Shown here piece by piece: positions 24,661 to 33,676 of a stretch of 64,000 nt of DNA. Under the pieces are notes generated by a model. It was not told the DNA's origin, did no database searches, and saw nothing but the letters and a program-made list of their open reading frames with translations. The translations under genes and the position numbers were made by a program. The stretch's first letter is position 1, and each line of letters opens with the position of its first letter. Source of the DNA: Tropicibacter alexandrii (lineage in GTDB: Bacteria > Pseudomonadota > Alphaproteobacteria > Rhodobacterales > Rhodobacteraceae); contig NZ_RCTZ02000011.1 in NCBI RefSeq assembly GCF_003667315.2, positions 87,672 through 151,671 of the forward strand, in the 5' to 3' direction.

Positions 24661-26870
24661 GAGGCATCCTGTTTGATCAGGGCGTCCGCTTGTGCCTGTT
24701 GCCTGGCGAAGTCAAGACCGTGTTTGGCACACAGGGTTTTGGCCTTGGCCTCGTACAGCCCGCGCGCGCCGGGCTGCTGCGCCAGCACCAGCCAGCATAG
24801 GGTCAACCAATCCGCCGCTCTGCGCAGGTCGGGATGGTCGGGTTTGAGTACGTCGGCAAGGCTGTCGTAGGCCTCTTGCAGCAGCGGTTCTGCCTGCGGT
24901 GCCTGACCAGCTTTCAGGGCCAAGACTGCGGTGTTCAACAGGGGAATGGCCAGTCGAGCATCCCCCGACGGCAGCACTTTGCGACGGATGACAAGGGCTT
25001 GGCCAGCCAGATCGGCAGCTTGTGTCCCACGCCCCTGCATTGCGCGGAGCACTGAAAGATTGTTCAAAGCCATTGCCACATTATCATGATTTTCCCCCAG
25101 CTGCGCGCGATAATGCAACAGCGCCTCTTCAAAGGCCTCTGCGGCCAGTTCCAGATCGCCGCCTTCCCCTTGTCGGGCGCGCTCTATCCACAGCCCGCCC
25201 AACATGTTGAGACTGTCCGCCAGATCGACGCTGTCCGGGCGGTGGGTGCGGTTCAGGGTGATGGCGCGGTCCAGAAGGGCCTCTGCCGTGTCAAACTCAC
25301 CTTGCCGCAGGTGCGCCACGGCCAGATTGGCCAGCCCCACAGCCATGTCGCGGTGGTCAGGCTGCAGGCGGGCCTCTTTCAGTGCTTGGCCCGCTTGGGC
25401 CAAGGCCAATTCCGACGACTCGTGCAACATTGACAGATAGATCGCAGATTGGTTGAGCACAAATTCCAAAGCCGCGCCGCCGGGGGCGGTAGAGGTGGCG
25501 CTGTCCAGCTTTGGTTCTAAGACCTCCCACAAGGTCAGGGAATGCGGGGTCAGGCGGGCGCAGAGGGGCCAGTTGCCGGGAGCCAACGCATCTGCGGGGT
25601 ACACCGCCGCCAACAGCTCGACCGCTGCGCGCGCCGCCCGCATGTCTGACCTCCGGTCCTGCACCGCGCGCAGGGCGGCGGCGGTCATGCGGTGCAGGGT
25701 AAATCCTTCGCCCGTCTCCGCCCGTTGCAACAGCGAGGCCGCGGCCAGATCGGCAAAGGCGCGGCGCAGGCGATCCGGGTCGTCAGACAGGCTGGCCTCC
25801 TCGGCCTCGATCACCTCGGGGTCCAAGGCGCGACGTCGCCCCTCGACCCCGCCGGTGAACAGGTCTGGCCCCAGCGCCTCGGGCGCCCACCATGCCAGAA
25901 TGTCGATCACCCGCTGCGCGTCGCTGGGCAGGCGTTCGTAGCTGACCATGACCGCGCCGATCACGCTGTCATCGTAGTCGCCATTTCGCGGCGCGGTTTC
26001 CAGCACCTCTGCGATGCGGGTCTGGACCGCGCCAAAACTGTCGTGCCGCGCCAGGGCCCTGGCGACGATCAGCGCCAGCGGCAGACCACCCAAAGCCTGC
26101 GCCAAGGCCTGCGCGCCCGGCGCGTCGTCGCTACCGGCCTCGACCAGCAGCAGGCGCACGGCGGGGCTGTCCGGCCCGTCCCAAGGCAGGGTCTTCGGCT
26201 GGACCTTGGGCCACTGCCCCCAGCCCTCTGATTCGCGGGTGGTGACGATCAGATGCGGGCCGCTGGGCATCATGTCCTTGATCGCGGCGTAGCTGGCGAC
26301 GTTGTCATAGACGACCAGCCACCGGCCCTGCGCGCCGACCCTTGCCAGAACCGCCCGCGCGTCGGCCTGAATGTCGCCGGTCCGGGTCACGCCAAGGCTG
26401 TCGGCGGCGGCGACGATCATCGGCAGAAAGACGGCGGGGTCGGCGGTGGCCCAGAGGATGCCGTCATAGCTTTCGCCGTATTTGTCGACATACAGCCGGG
26501 CGAGCGCGGTCTTGCCATAGCCACCATGGCCCTGCACCACCGCCGTCAGCGCGGCGTGGCCCTGCGCCAGCAGCCCGTCGCGGAGGGCTTGCAGATCATG
26601 CTCGCGCCCGAGGATCTCCCGCTGGATGGGAGGGACGTTGATTTGGGGGGGCTTCGGCGGTTCTGGCTTCTCTGGTTCAGGCATATGCGGATCGGGAACA
26701 AGATAGGTTGGCTGCGGAGCAAACGGCTTGGGGCGGACGTATCGATAGAGCTTGGCCGGGATGTGGAAGACCCATCCGAGACCGACAAGGCCAAGGAGCC
26801 CGACGACGAAGCTCCAATGCTCTCCCTCCCACGACGTGGGACCGGCCAAAATCTGATTGATGAAATCCAC
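24657..26870 (-). CDS. Membrane-anchored STAND ATPase (NB-ARC plus TPR repeats)
   Basis: Protein of 737 aa from GTG 26870 (GTG 26936 would give 759). One transmembrane segment (FVVGLLGLVGLGWVF) near residues 20-35 and a proline-rich linker lead into an NB-ARC module from about 85. Walker A is VQGHGGYGKTAL, Walker B RWLVVYDNV, then LIVTTRE and the NB-ARC hallmark GGLPLAL. A helical middle follows, and residues about 480-700 are kinesin-light-chain-like TPRs (for example AVGLANLAVAHLRQGEFDTA). STAND ATPases are ligand-triggered switches in signalling or antiviral defence. A GGGAG ribosome binding site precedes 26870, while the earlier GTG lies within the yebC terminator. No separate toxin domain is seen. 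Confidence 0.85.
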   Translation of the reverse strand: MDFINQILAGPTSWEGEHWSFVVGLLGLVGLGWVFHIPAKLYRYVRPKPFAPQPTYLVPDPHMPEPEKPEPPKPPQINVPPIQREILGREHDLQALRDGLLAQGHAALTAVVQGHGGYGKTALARLYVDKYGESYDGILWATADPAVFLPMIVAAADSLGVTRTGDIQADARAVLARVGAQGRWLVVYDNVASYAAIKDMMPSGPHLIVTTRESEGWGQWPKVQPKTLPWDGPDSPAVRLLLVEAGSDDAPGAQALAQALGGLPLALIVARALARHDSFGAVQTRIAEVLETAPRNGDYDDSVIGAVMVSYERLPSDAQRVIDILAWWAPEALGPDLFTGGVEGRRRALDPEVIEAEEASLSDDPDRLRRAFADLAAASLLQRAETGEGFTLHRMTAAALRAVQDRRSDMRAARAAVELLAAVYPADALAPGNWPLCARLTPHSLTLWEVLEPKLDSATSTAPGGAALEFVLNQSAIYLSMLHESSELALAQAGQALKEARLQPDHRDMAVGLANLAVAHLRQGEFDTAEALLDRAITLNRTHRPDSVDLADSLNMLGGLWIERARQGEGGDLELAAEAFEEALLHYRAQLGENHDNVAMALNNLSVLRAMQGRGTQAADLAGQALVIRRKVLPSGDARLAIPLLNTAVLALKAGQAPQAEPLLQEAYDSLADVLKPDHPDLRRAADWLTLCWLVLAQQPGARGLYEAKAKTLCAKHGLDFARQQAQADALIKQDAS

Positions 26871-26920
26871 ACCTACACTCCCGACGCCCAATGACGTCAG
26901 AAAAGCATCCTGCGGCAGAA

Positions 26921-26953
26921 AACGAAACCCCCGCACGCGGTGTGCGGCGGGGG
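26921..26953 (-). terminator. Rho-independent terminator of yebC
   Basis: On the minus strand CCCCCGCCGCAC pairs with GTGCGGGGG (one bulged base), followed by TTTCGTTTTC. It lies about 75 bp past the yebC stop and upstream of the STAND gene start at 26870. Confidence 0.75.
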
Positions 26954-27028
26954 AGTGTTAACCAAGCATGACCGGCTATTCCGTTTTGCCGGGATCGGTG
27001 TTCAAATCGTACAGGCCGCGACTTTGGG

Positions 27029-27769
27029 TCAGAGCTGCGCCATGACCTCGTCGGAGGCTTCGAAATTGGTGGTGACGCGCTGCACGTCGTCATCATCCTC
27101 CAGCGCATCGACAAGTTTCATCAGGGTTTGCATCCCGTCCAGATCGAGTTCGGTCGTGGTCGTGGGCTTCCAGATCAGCTTGGTCGACTCGCTTTCGCCC
27201 AGTTCGGCCTCGAGCGCGGTGGCGACCTCGTTCAGGTCGGTATCGGCGCAGTAGATCAGATGGCCATCCTCAGAGGATTCGACATCTTCGGCCCCGGCCT
27301 CGATCGCGGCCATCATGACGGTGTCCGCATCGCCCACGGAGGCGGGATAGGTGATCTCGCCCTTGCGCTCGAACATGAAGCCGACAGAGCCGGTCTCCCC
27401 CAGATTGCCGCCATTCTTGGTGAAGGTCGAGCGGACATTGGAGGCGGTGCGGTTGCGGTTGTCGGTCATCGCCTCGACGATCACCGCGACCCCGTTGGGG
27501 CCGTAGCCCTCGTAGCGGATTTCCTCGTAATCCTCGCCCTCGCCGCCAACGGCCTTCTTGATGGCGCGTTCGATATTGTCCTTGGGCATGGACTGGCCCT
27601 TGGCTTCCTTGACGGCGAGGCGCAGGCGCGGGTTCTTGTCGGGATCGGGATCACCCATCTTGGCGGCGATGGTGATCTCCTTGGAAAGCTTGGAAAACAC
27701 CTTGGCGCGCAGCTTGTCCTGACGGCCCTTGCGGTGCTGGATATTCGCCCATTTTGAGTGGCCGGCCAT
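27029..27769 (-). CDS. yebC: YebC/PmpR (TACO1) family protein
   Basis: Protein of 246 aa with the YebC signature: [18 protein letters not shown] at the start, [20 protein letters not shown] and [10 protein letters not shown] following, and an [16 protein letters not shown] C-terminal region. Family members act as DNA-binding regulators or, as shown for TACO1 and YebC, assist translation of polyproline stretches. It is a single-gene unit ending in a strong terminator. No RuvC resolvase genes, its usual neighbours, are present. Confidence 0.95.
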   Translation of the reverse strand: MAGHSKWANIQHRKGRQDKLRAKVFSKLSKEITIAAKMGDPDPDKNPRLRLAVKEAKGQSMPKDNIERAIKKAVGGEGEDYEEIRYEGYGPNGVAVIVEAMTDNRNRTASNVRSTFTKNGGNLGETGSVGFMFERKGEITYPASVGDADTVMMAAIEAGAEDVESSEDGHLIYCADTDLNEVATALEAELGESESTKLIWKPTTTTELDLDGMQTLMKLVDALEDDDDVQRVTTNFEASDEVMAQL

Positions 27770-27880
27770 GGCACGTTCCCTCTTTTGTCTGTGACTGGTT
27801 TCGCGGGCTTATAATCCAAGGCCGCGGGGCTTGCCAAGGTGGGGCTTTTCCTTTGCGGCGGCGGCGGGTACCAAGTGCGA

Positions 27881-28615
27881 ATGAGCCGATTTCTGCTATT
27901 GCAGCTGCGCCCCGAGACCGAGGCCAGCGATGACGAATTCCACGCCTTTCTCGACAAGGGCGGGCTGCGCGCGGCGCAGGTCCACAGGCTGCGTCTGGAT
28001 CGCGAGGACCTGCCCGAGGCGCTGGATGCGCGCGACTATGCGGGGGTGATCGTCGGCGGGGGGCCGGGCTGCGTGTCCGACCCGGTGGACAGCAAGGACC
28101 CGGTCGAGGCCCGGATCGAGGCGGCCTGCCTGTCCTTGATGCCGGTCATCACGGCCGAGGATGTGCCGTTTATGGGCTGTTGCTACGGGATCGGGATACT
28201 TGCGCATCACCTCGGGGCCGAAGTGTCCAAGGCCCGGTTCGGCGAAGCGGTGGGCGCGGTGACCTGTCACGTGACCCCGCAGGGCAAGGCCGATGCCCTG
28301 ACAGTCCCGCTGCCCGAGACCTTCGACGCCTTTGTCGGCCACAAGGAAGCGGTGCAGCACCTGCCCAAGGGGGCTGTGCATCTGGTGGCCTCTGGCCCCT
28401 GCCCCTACCAGATGATCCGGTTCGGCCAGAACGTCTATGCCACGCAGTTCCACCCGGAGGCGGACGCGGCCGGGTTCGAGACGCGGATTCGCATCTACAA
28501 GGACAAGGGCTATTTCCCGCCCGAGACCGCGCAGGACCTGATCGACATGTGCCGCGCGGCGGATGTGACCGTACCGGAGCGCCTTCTCGAGGGTTTCGTG
28601 CAGCGATACCGGTAG
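27881..28615 (+). CDS. Class I glutamine amidotransferase (GMP synthase-like domain)
   Basis: Stand-alone GATase1 protein of 244 aa. The nucleophile cysteine lies in PFMGCCYGIGILAHHLG near 97-113, and ATQFHPEAD near 186-194 gives the catalytic His and Glu. VIVGGGPGCVSDP near 52-64 is the oxyanion-side strand. It lacks a synthetase domain, so it resembles free-standing glutamine amidotransferases or gamma-glutamyl hydrolases such as PuuD-like enzymes, with unknown acceptor. ATG 27881 is chosen because the fold starts at MSRFLLLQLRPE. Confidence 0.88.
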   Translation: MSRFLLLQLRPETEASDDEFHAFLDKGGLRAAQVHRLRLDREDLPEALDARDYAGVIVGGGPGCVSDPVDSKDPVEARIEAACLSLMPVITAEDVPFMGCCYGIGILAHHLGAEVSKARFGEAVGAVTCHVTPQGKADALTVPLPETFDAFVGHKEAVQHLPKGAVHLVASGPCPYQMIRFGQNVYATQFHPEADAAGFETRIRIYKDKGYFPPETAQDLIDMCRAADVTVPERLLEGFVQRYR

Positions 28616-28672
28616 AGGGGGCTCTGCCCCCGGCCTGCGGCCTCCCCCGAGGTATTTGGGGACCAAAGAAGC
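28616..28672 (+). repeat. GGGGCTCTGCCCC / GAGGTATTTGG intergenic repeat (copy B)
   Basis: GGGGGCTCTGCCCCC hairpin, then GGCCTGCGGCC, CCCCCGAGGTATTTGGGGACC and AAAGAAGCAGG. It fills the gap between the convergent amidotransferase and SLC13 genes and probably provides hairpins at both transcript ends. Related copies are at 20494, 24005 and 32295. Confidence 0.75.
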
Positions 28673-28679
28673 AGGGGCG

Positions 28680-30458
28680 TCAGAGCGGGAAGAAGACCGG
28701 GATCAGCAGGGCGGCCAAGGCCCCCACAGACAAGTTGAGCGGCAGGCCCACCTTGAGGAAGTCCGAGAACTTGTACCCGCCGGGGCCATAGACCAGCGTA
28801 TTGGTCTGGTAGCCGATGGGCGTGGCAAAGCTGCAGGACGCGGCCACCATGACCGCCACCACCAACGGGCGCGGATCGACGCCGATGGCATGGGCCAGCC
28901 CGACTGCGATGGGCGTGACGACGACCGCGACCGCGTTGTTCGAGACGGCCTCGGTCAGGGCCGAGGTCAGCAGGTAGATGGCCCAGATCAGGAGCGGCGC
29001 AGGCAGGTCGGTCATCAGGGGGGCCACGGCCTCGACGATCATCGCCACCGCACCAGAGCTTTGCAGCGCCGCGCCGATGGCGAGCATGGCGAAGATCAGC
29101 GCCAGAAGCTGACCCTCGACATAGGAGAACGCCTCGTCCGCATCGATGCAGCGGGTCAGCAGCACCACCGCCATGGCAACCACGGTCAGCGCAAGAATGG
29201 GGGCCACGCCAAAGGCCGAGAGCAGGACGATGCCCGCAAGCGCGCCCAGAGCGACCGGCGCGTGTCCACGGCGAAAGGCTTTGGCCGTTGGATGGGCCAC
29301 ATCGACGAGGTTCATGTCATCGGCCAGGCGCTTGATGTCCTCGGGGTTGCCTTCGAGCAGCAGCGTATCGCCCACGCGCACCACCAGTTCATCAAGCTGC
29401 CGCCCGATGTTCTGGTTCCGCCGATGCACCGCCAGCGGGTAGACGCCGTAGCGCCGCCGCAGGCGCAGCGCGCCCAGCGACCGCCCGATCATCTTGCAGC
29501 CGGGGGAGATCAGCACCTCGACCGTCGAGGTTTCCTTGGCCGAGACCTGATCGACGCGTTTGAGTTCCTTGTTCCGTTGCAACGACAGCAGTTCGGTCAT
29601 CTGGGTGCGCAGCACCACGCGGTCGCCGACCTGCAACTCGACGCCCTTGAGGTTGCGGCGCAGCGATTCATCGCCGCGGATCACGTCGATCAGCCGCACG
29701 CCCTCGCGTTTGAAGAGTTGCACGCCGTTGACCTCGCGCCCGATCAGGTTGCTGTCGGGGGGAATGACGGCTTCGGTAAAGAACTTCATCCGCGAGCGGT
29801 CCGACAGCATGCCCGCCATCGAGGCGCGGTCCGGCAGCAGCTTTGGCGCGACGACGAAGATGTAGAACATCCCCCACGCGATCAGGAACACCGCCAGCGG
29901 CGTGACCTCGAAGATGGTGAAGGGTTCCAGCCCCTGTTGGCGCGCGACGCCGTCGACCAGCAGGTTCGTCGAGGTGCCGATCAGTGTCAGCGTGCCGCCA
30001 AGGATCGCCGCGTAGCTGAGCGGGATCAGCAGTTTCGAGGGCGCGACCCCCAGCGCCTTGGCGATCTGGACGAAGACCGGCAGCATCACCACCACGACGG
30101 GCGTGTTGTTCATGAAGGCCGAGGCCACGACCACCACGCCAAGGATTGCCGCCATCGCCGCGCGCGGCCTGCGCTGCACCTCGGCTTGGGCGAACAGGCT
30201 GAAGGCGTCGAGCGCCCCGGTGCGCACCAGCCCGCCCATGACGATGAACATGCCCGCGATGGTCCAAGGGGCCGGGTTGGACAGCACGTCGAGCGCCGCG
30301 TCATAGGGCAGGATGCCCAGCAGCAACATGGCGGCAACCCCGCCAATGGCGACGACCTCGGTCGGGTAGGTCTCACTCAGGAACAGGCCGAACATCACGA
30401 CCACCACCCCGAGCGCGATGAACGCCTGTGCCTGCTGGCTCAGTTCGATCCAATGCAT
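28680..30458 (-). CDS. SLC13-family permease with two TrkA-C (RCK_C) domains
   Basis: Inner-membrane transporter of 592 aa. Two membrane halves carry the SLC13/ArsB-like pattern: AFMNNTPVVVVMLPV and LTLIGTSTNLLVDGVARQ in the first, ALTEAVSNNAVAVVVTPIAV and SFATPIGYQTNTLVYGPGGY in the second. Two cytoplasmic TrkA-C domains occupy about residues 210-380. Such DASS-type permeases move sulfate or dicarboxylates with Na+, and the RCK_C domains probably regulate transport. The 30458 start is the first Met before helix 1. Confidence 0.92.
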   Translation of the reverse strand: MHWIELSQQAQAFIALGVVVVMFGLFLSETYPTEVVAIGGVAAMLLLGILPYDAALDVLSNPAPWTIAGMFIVMGGLVRTGALDAFSLFAQAEVQRRPRAAMAAILGVVVVASAFMNNTPVVVVMLPVFVQIAKALGVAPSKLLIPLSYAAILGGTLTLIGTSTNLLVDGVARQQGLEPFTIFEVTPLAVFLIAWGMFYIFVVAPKLLPDRASMAGMLSDRSRMKFFTEAVIPPDSNLIGREVNGVQLFKREGVRLIDVIRGDESLRRNLKGVELQVGDRVVLRTQMTELLSLQRNKELKRVDQVSAKETSTVEVLISPGCKMIGRSLGALRLRRRYGVYPLAVHRRNQNIGRQLDELVVRVGDTLLLEGNPEDIKRLADDMNLVDVAHPTAKAFRRGHAPVALGALAGIVLLSAFGVAPILALTVVAMAVVLLTRCIDADEAFSYVEGQLLALIFAMLAIGAALQSSGAVAMIVEAVAPLMTDLPAPLLIWAIYLLTSALTEAVSNNAVAVVVTPIAVGLAHAIGVDPRPLVVAVMVAASCSFATPIGYQTNTLVYGPGGYKFSDFLKVGLPLNLSVGALAALLIPVFFPL

Positions 30459-30479
30459 GTGCTGCTCTTATCCTTGCCC

Positions 30480-31400
30480 TCAAGCCTGCGCATCTTCGCT
30501 GGTCACGGGCGCCGGCACAAGGGACTTCGGGCGGGGTTGCACCAGCGCGATCCCGCCCAGCATCAGCCCCATCGCCGCCCAGATCCAGCCGGAATAGCCC
30601 TCGCCCAGAAACAGCATCGCCCATGTGACCCCGAACAGGGTGACCAGATAGCTGACCTGCGCCGCAAAGACCGACCCGGCCTGCCCCACAAGCCAGACAT
30701 AGCCGGAATAGGCCAGCGCGTGCAGCACCACGCTGCCCAGAAGCGCAAGCTCCGGGCCGCCAAGCGGCAGCGTTGGCACGATGAACTGCCCCGTCGCCAG
30801 CGCCAGCGGCAAAGAGATCACGGCAGCGACGGCGCTGGCCCCGGCCAGCACGGTGAACGGCCCAAGACCTTGCGTGCCCCAGCGCGCCACGCCATTGCCC
30901 TCGAACGCGTAACACAGCGACGAGAGCAACGCGATCGCGACCCAGATCGCCTCGGTGCCGTCGGGCAGGCTGGCCTCTGGCAAGGCCAGAAGCGCGACGC
31001 CACCGAAGCCCAGCACCAGCCCGCCCAGCCGCGACAGGCGGAAGCTGTCATTGCCCATCGCCAGCGCGACGGGCAGAGCGAACATCGGCACAGAACTAAG
31101 CAGGATTGACATCACGCCCGAGGGCAGATGCGCGATGGCGCTATAGGATGTGATGCCGGGCAGCACGGTGCCGATCACGGCGATGAACAGATACAGCGGC
31201 AGAACCTTGCGCGTCCACGGCACCCGCCGTCCGCGCAGCGCCGTGATGCCGTAGAGCAGCACCGTCATCAGCGCCGTCTGCCAGAAGATCAGCCCGAAAT
31301 GCCGGTAGCCGGTCGATACGGCGATCTTCGACAGCGGCTGCGTCGCCCCCCATGCCGCGCCGATCACGATCAGCGCAAGGAAGGGGAGGACGCGGCTCAC
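30480..31400 (-). CDS. EamA-family (DMT) transporter
   Basis: Inner-membrane protein of 306 aa with about ten helices in two EamA repeats (for example AAWGATQPLSKIAVS at the start and VTLFGVTWAMLFLGEGYSGW in the second half). It starts with GTG overlapping the YmdB stop codon (GTGA), so it is translated from the ymdB mRNA, and it is followed 21 bp later by the SLC13 gene. The substrate is unknown. It is a different lineage from the EamA gene at 22993. Confidence 0.9.
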   Translation of the reverse strand: MSRVLPFLALIVIGAAWGATQPLSKIAVSTGYRHFGLIFWQTALMTVLLYGITALRGRRVPWTRKVLPLYLFIAVIGTVLPGITSYSAIAHLPSGVMSILLSSVPMFALPVALAMGNDSFRLSRLGGLVLGFGGVALLALPEASLPDGTEAIWVAIALLSSLCYAFEGNGVARWGTQGLGPFTVLAGASAVAAVISLPLALATGQFIVPTLPLGGPELALLGSVVLHALAYSGYVWLVGQAGSVFAAQVSYLVTLFGVTWAMLFLGEGYSGWIWAAMGLMLGGIALVQPRPKSLVPAPVTSEDAQA

Positions 31401-32203
31401 AGACCGGCTTGCTCCAGACGGCCGCCTTGCCGCACCATCCGGATCGCGGTGGCCTGCCCCGTGCGGTCGTCGGTCTCGACGAGGCAACCCGACAGGGTCG
31501 CCTCGCCCTTGGCGGGCTCGAAGCGGGTCTTGGACATGCCGGTGACGAAGCGGCGCATGGGTTCGGCCTTTTCCATGCCGATGACCGAGTTGTAATCGCC
31601 ACACATGCCCGCATCGGTCAGGTAAGCCGTCCCACCCGGCAGGATCTGCGCGTCGCCGGTGGGCACATGGGTATGGGTGCCGACGACGAGGCTGGCGCGG
31701 CCATCGCAGAAATGGCCCATGCCCATCTTCTCGGAGGTGGCCTCGCAATGCATGTCCACAAGGCGCGCCTGCGCCTGACCGCCAAGACGCCGCAGCGCCT
31801 CGTCTATGGCCGAGAATGGATCGTCGAAGGCGCGCTTCATGAAGACCTGCCCAAGCACCTGCGTAACGAGCACCTTGCGCCCGCGCCGGTCCTCGAAGAG
31901 GCCGGCACCGCGCCCCGGCGCGGTCTTGGCGAAATTGAGCGGGCGCAGCACGCGCTTTTCGGTCTCGATGAAGGTCAGCATGTCCTTCTGGTCGAAGGCA
32001 TGGTCGCCAAGCGTGACGACATCGGCGCCCGCATCGAGGATCAGCTTGCAATGCGCCCCGGTCAGGCCCATCCCGCCCGACGCGTTCTCGCCATTGACGA
32101 CGACAAAGTCGAGCTTCCAGTCCTCGCGCAGCTTCGGGAGCCGTTCGGTTACCGCCGCACGCCCCGCGCGCCCCATCACATCGCCAAGAAAGAGTATCCG
32201 CAT
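31397..32203 (-). CDS. ymdB: YmdB-family metallophosphoesterase
   Basis: Calcineurin-like phosphoesterase of 268 aa of the YmdB (TIGR00282) family, which hydrolyses 2',3'-cyclic nucleotides in Bacillus. MRILFLGDVMGRAGR at the start gives metal-binding Asp, VVVNGENASGGMGLT and TLGDHAFDQ the next ligands, and VVGTHTHVPTGD the histidines. The ATG at 32203 begins directly at the conserved strand; the in-frame upstream extension is not family-like and overlaps a repeat. Co-translated with an EamA exporter. Confidence 0.93.
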   Translation of the reverse strand: MRILFLGDVMGRAGRAAVTERLPKLREDWKLDFVVVNGENASGGMGLTGAHCKLILDAGADVVTLGDHAFDQKDMLTFIETEKRVLRPLNFAKTAPGRGAGLFEDRRGRKVLVTQVLGQVFMKRAFDDPFSAIDEALRRLGGQAQARLVDMHCEATSEKMGMGHFCDGRASLVVGTHTHVPTGDAQILPGGTAYLTDAGMCGDYNSVIGMEKAEPMRRFVTGMSKTRFEPAKGEATLSGCLVETDDRTGQATAIRMVRQGGRLEQAGL

Positions 32204-32294
32204 GCAAGGCGGGTTAGACCGGATGGCGGGTTTTTTGAAGCCCCAATCGTCAGCCTGTGGGGTTTCGCCCTCGCCTGCGGCTGGGGCGACCGGC

Positions 32295-32341
32295 CGGGGG
32301 CTCCGCCCCCGGACCCCCGAGGTATTTGCCAAGAGAAGAAA
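32295..32341 (+). repeat. GGGGGCTCCGCCCCC / GAGGTATTTG intergenic repeat (copy C)
   Basis: GGGGGCTCCGCCCCC hairpin, CCCCCGAGGTATTTGCC and AAGAGAAGAAAC, in the 210-bp gap upstream of ymdB and downstream of the VCBS-like gene. Reading away from the VCBS-like gene 3' end on the minus strand, the TTCTTCTCTTGG end comes first, as in the other copies. Confidence 0.75.
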
Positions 32342-32413
32342 CAGGTGGTTTGTGCGCTGGTCAAAGGGACGGTGGGCGGGGCGATGTTCGAAGAACGAGC
32401 GTCCGTCCCGCCG

Positions 32414-33187
32414 TCACTTGCAGGACAGGGCGCGGCGCATGGTATCGGCTTCGTAGGGGGCGATGTTCCGCGACATCAGCGCGCCCGTGAACCGCACCGC
32501 GAGAATCCGGGTCCAATCCGCCGATGCGACGATCATCTCGGGGCCGTCGCCGCATGTCCGAATACCACCCGCAATGTAATCCCAACCGATCTTGTGATTC
32601 GTCACGCCTTGCATCGCGGCAACCTCGGACAGCGACCGACCATCGAACCGCCAGACCCGCAGGGTCTTTGCCAGATGCGGGCGATCCACATAAGCGAGTT
32701 CGATCGTCCCGTCGCCGTCGAGATCGGCCGCCCCAACTGGCGCCAGCCAGCGATGACGCTGGCCGATGAAGGGGGTCGCGGCCAACAGCCCGCCTTCGTG
32801 GTAAAGCGCGAGCCGCGCGCCGTTTTCGAGGTCGCTCTCCACGACCATAACCGCCGATGCGCCAGCCCCTTCCACATCCACCAAACGCGGTGCGATATCC
32901 TCGAACACCCGGTGTTCGGGAAGCCGGATGAGGATATCCCTGACATCGCGCCCTTCGCAGCCGGTGCAGAAATCCACCTTCAGGCGCAGCGCCCCCCATT
33001 CCAAGGCGTCGCCGAGAACACCATGGTCGTAGCGGGTCGTGGGCTCTGCATAGGCTGCCTCCAGGATGATGTTGGGCGGAGTCGCCACCGCCTGCCCCGC
33101 CGCCACGAGCGCCAGAGCCATCCATGCGCCGCGGGCCAGACGCCGCCAGACAGAACTACGTCGACGCGGCGCCCCCGTGTCGGGCAA
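32414..33187 (-). CDS. Secreted VCBS/FG-GAP-repeat-like protein
   Basis: Exported protein of about 257 aa. A positively charged n-region (RRRSSVWRRLARG) and hydrophobic core (WMALALVAAGQAVA) form a signal peptide if translation starts at TTG 33187, 6 bp after the ferredoxin stop; ATG 33121 is an alternative without the charged region. The mature protein contains AADLDGDGTIELAYVDRPHL, a calcium-binding FG-GAP/VCBS-type repeat, and a CTGCEG cysteine pair. Probably periplasmic, of unknown function. On the same strand directly behind the 2Fe-2S ferredoxin. Confidence 0.75.
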   Translation of the reverse strand: MPDTGAPRRRSSVWRRLARGAWMALALVAAGQAVATPPNIILEAAYAEPTTRYDHGVLGDALEWGALRLKVDFCTGCEGRDVRDILIRLPEHRVFEDIAPRLVDVEGAGASAVMVVESDLENGARLALYHEGGLLAATPFIGQRHRWLAPVGAADLDGDGTIELAYVDRPHLAKTLRVWRFDGRSLSEVAAMQGVTNHKIGWDYIAGGIRTCGDGPEMIVASADWTRILAVRFTGALMSRNIAPYEADTMRRALSCK

Positions 33188-33192
33188 GGCGA

Positions 33193-33588
<396 letters not shown>

Positions 33589-33659
33589 TCATTTCCGCCG
33601 ATTGACCGGATCAAATGCGTTTGATCGCGTGCTGGGCCCCTAGGCGACCCCGCGCCCAT

Positions 33660-33674
33660 GTTCTATGATTGTTC
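33660..33674 (+). promoter_or_regulatory. SOS (LexA)-type box GTTC-N7-GTTC
   Basis: GTTC-TATGATT-GTTC is an exact match to the direct-repeat LexA box described in Rhodobacter and other alphaproteobacteria. It lies 2 bp before the ATG at 33677 and overlaps the alternative ATG at 33665 of a gene derived from the SOS polymerase DnaE2. The motif alone may occur by chance about once per window this size. Confidence 0.55.
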
Positions 33675-33676
33675 TC

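Noticed and set aside
24067..26870. Calling the STAND/LysE region a defence island
   Set aside because: No restriction, toxin-antitoxin, CRISPR or mobile-element genes lie nearby; neighbours are housekeeping genes. Only the ATPase itself is defence-like.
28656..31109. Very long plus-strand open frame opposite the SLC13 and EamA genes
   Set aside because: Its product is Gln/His/Arg/Asp-rich with no domain, as expected antisense to GC-rich membrane-protein codons. The minus-strand genes have clear families.
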